From Nitrosospira sp. Is2 (GTDB taxonomy: Bacteria; Pseudomonadota; Gammaproteobacteria; Burkholderiales; Nitrosomonadaceae): a stretch of DNA of 64,000 bases. Under the pieces are notes generated by a model. The model worked only from the letters and a program-made list of their open reading frames with translations, was not told the origin of the DNA and did not search any database. The first letter of the stretch is position 1. Each line of letters begins with the position of its first letter. The translations under genes were made by a program, and so were the position numbers. The stretch covers positions 3,038,001 through 3,102,000 of the forward strand of contig NZ_CP137134.1 of assembly GCF_033095785.1 (NCBI RefSeq), in the 5' to 3' direction. Positions 62,919 through 64,000 of the stretch are shown piece after piece.

Positions 62919-63760
62919 CGCACCCCCCCCACCGGATGTCCTTTGATATCCGCGTTGCCCCTGTACCGGCGCGGCGAACGATACGCTTCGTCTTCCCAAC
63001 CGCTCGCTAGCGCTTCCCCTTTTCCGCAAAAAGCACGGTTAGGATAAGTACACGAGCAAGGACTGTGCCGAGGAAGGGGGGAAAGCCCGCGGGTGTAGGA
63101 GAAAATTATTCAATGCCTTTCTCGAAAAAGACTGGAAAGCTACGGGAATCAATTGCTTTTGATAAAGATACATTCTTGACGAGAAACCAGATAATTGAGT
63201 CCCTAAAGGGTAAGTACACGCGTATGGGTAAGAACCTACCCATGCGGGATTAATATCATCTGTTGAGTTTTACCGGCCCTCTTTCCAGAAAAGGGAATTA
63301 ATAGTAGCTAGTTTAAGCATACAGAATGAATGCGAGCATTAATTCCTTCTTACGTCGACTCTGCTCCCCTTAATAGTAGATCCGTATATTTCACAATATT
63401 CGCCAGCAAATCACGCCTCTCCGGGAACTGCCGCCGTATTTCACCCAAAAAACAAATCCTCTTTTCAGACAAAACGAAAGGACGTCAAAGTGCTTCTCCC
63501 AGCCATCCATTTGCAACCCATTGGGTTATTTCTGACCCATGCGAAGCACAGCTCTATGAAAATCAAAACGTTTTTGACATATATTTGCCTATCTTCATAA
63601 CTCATAACTGCTATTTGCCAAGGAACGTGGATTCGTAACTCTGCATTCCGGCCTTTTACCGATACATAACTCTCTGTAATCGCCCAATTTCGTTGGATTT
63701 TTAACAATGGCATGAACATTGCATAGACCAATTTATCAGCGATTTTTGAGATGGTGAAAC
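62919..63760. other. Divergent intergenic region, cluster to eCIS gene
   Basis: About 840 bases between the vWA-FHA gene and the DUF4255 gene. It should carry both promoters; no strong boxes seen. It includes the doubtful small frame at 63113-63253. Confidence 0.5.
63113..63253 (+). CDS. Candidate 46-aa protein
   Basis: MPFSKKTGKLRESIAFDKDT then FLTRNQIIESLKGKY; basic, no homologue known to me. AGGAG about eleven bases before the ATG gives weak support. Confidence 0.3.
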   Translation: MPFSKKTGKLRESIAFDKDTFLTRNQIIESLKGKYTRMGKNLPMRD

Positions 63761-64000
63761 ATGATCAATGACTTGGACGAAACCTTGGCCTCGCTTCTAA
63801 AGCGCGAGCTTCCCCCAAGGTTGGCCGAGCAGGTGCAAGTAAGTTTTAGTGCGCCCGATGATCAATTTCCGCCGCCTTCAGTTACTTTGCCCGCTATAGA
63901 CCTTTTCCTATACGACATACGCGAAAACCTGGAGCTTAGAAGCAACGAGGTATATCTGAATCGCAGATCAGATGGCACCGCTACTAAAACTGGCTCCCCC
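63761..64000 (+). CDS. DUF4255 (Pvc16-like) protein, start of an eCIS cluster, cut by the window
   Basis: 80 codons to the edge, no stop. MINDLDETLASLLKRELPPR, then VSFSAPDDQFPPPSVTLPAI and DLFLYDIRENLELRSNEVYL are the hallmark of the DUF4255/Pvc16 N-terminal domain, a tail-terminator or cap-type protein of extracellular contractile injection systems (PVC, Afp). GGTGA three bases before ATG 63761. The rest of the eCIS probably follows to the right. Confidence 0.87.
   Translation, partial: MINDLDETLASLLKRELPPRLAEQVQVSFSAPDDQFPPPSVTLPAIDLFLYDIRENLELRSNEVYLNRRSDGTATKTGSP

Noticed and set aside
1..64000. Insertion sequences or transposases
   Set aside because: No intact transposase or paired terminal inverted repeats were recognised; only the integrase remnant at 50.3-50.6 kb.

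Overview
The window looks like a chromosomal segment of a betaproteobacterium, most probably an ammonia oxidiser of the Nitrosomonadaceae (Nitrosospira-like). This is inferred from the block efp / uracil-DNA glycosylase / uvrC / pgsA / tRNA-Gly / tRNA-Cys, from the Arg-type EF-P, and from CHRD proteins with PEP-CTERM sorting signals. No 16S rRNA or amo gene is present to prove it.

Layout. 1-10.1 kb is mostly housekeeping: a partial cstA, an alkyladenine DNA glycosylase, an EamA permease, two small secreted proteins with matching upstream regions, a phosphate-selective porin, efp, a family-5-type uracil-DNA glycosylase, a 4-oxalocrotonate tautomerase homologue, uvrC, pgsA and two tRNA genes. 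10.2-31 kb is accessory and partly decayed: a broken haem-oxygenase-like gene, an RND efflux adaptor/pump pair, a CHRD PEP-CTERM gene, an M23 peptidase, a split YeeE/YedE transporter, a CPA1 antiporter, an SDR, a frameshifted CapA gene and a glycosyltransferase. Two decayed copies of the tRNA-Cys 3' end and terminator lie at 23.6 and 29.9 kb. 31.3-43.8 kb holds a KGG-repeat stress protein, DUF72, a cupin, a UdgX-type glycosylase, a three-gene two-component operon, the second CHRD paralogue, an AvrRpt2-like cysteine protease, MarC, a GAF-GGDEF relic and an ADP-ribosylglycohydrolase. 44.4-49.3 kb is an aromatic-oxidation operon: cytochrome c, a PchX-position protein, a 4-cresol dehydrogenase-type flavoprotein, an aryl-alcohol dehydrogenase and an exported intradiol dioxygenase.

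50.2-55.1 kb is a small mobile/defence island. It has an integrase relic, a frameshifted TIR-domain gene, an overlapping DUF262 + HEPN pair, and an attachment-site-like sequence that combines a tRNA-like 3' end with two tandem 12-bp arm-type repeats.

55.2-64 kb is the most unusual part. Eight genes on the minus strand encode a vWA-FHA protein, a PP2C phosphatase, a second FHA protein, two coiled-coil lipoproteins, an S41 PDZ protease, a membrane Ser/Thr kinase and a DUF5675 protein. They are divergent from the start of a DUF4255 (Pvc16-like) gene that runs off the window and marks an extracellular contractile injection system (eCIS). The set has the parts of the kinase/phosphatase/FHA switch of type VI secretion, placed beside a different contractile machine, and is the best candidate here for an undescribed regulatory system.

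Several genes carry single-base frameshifts or in-frame stops. These could be real decay or assembly errors, and the entries say so.
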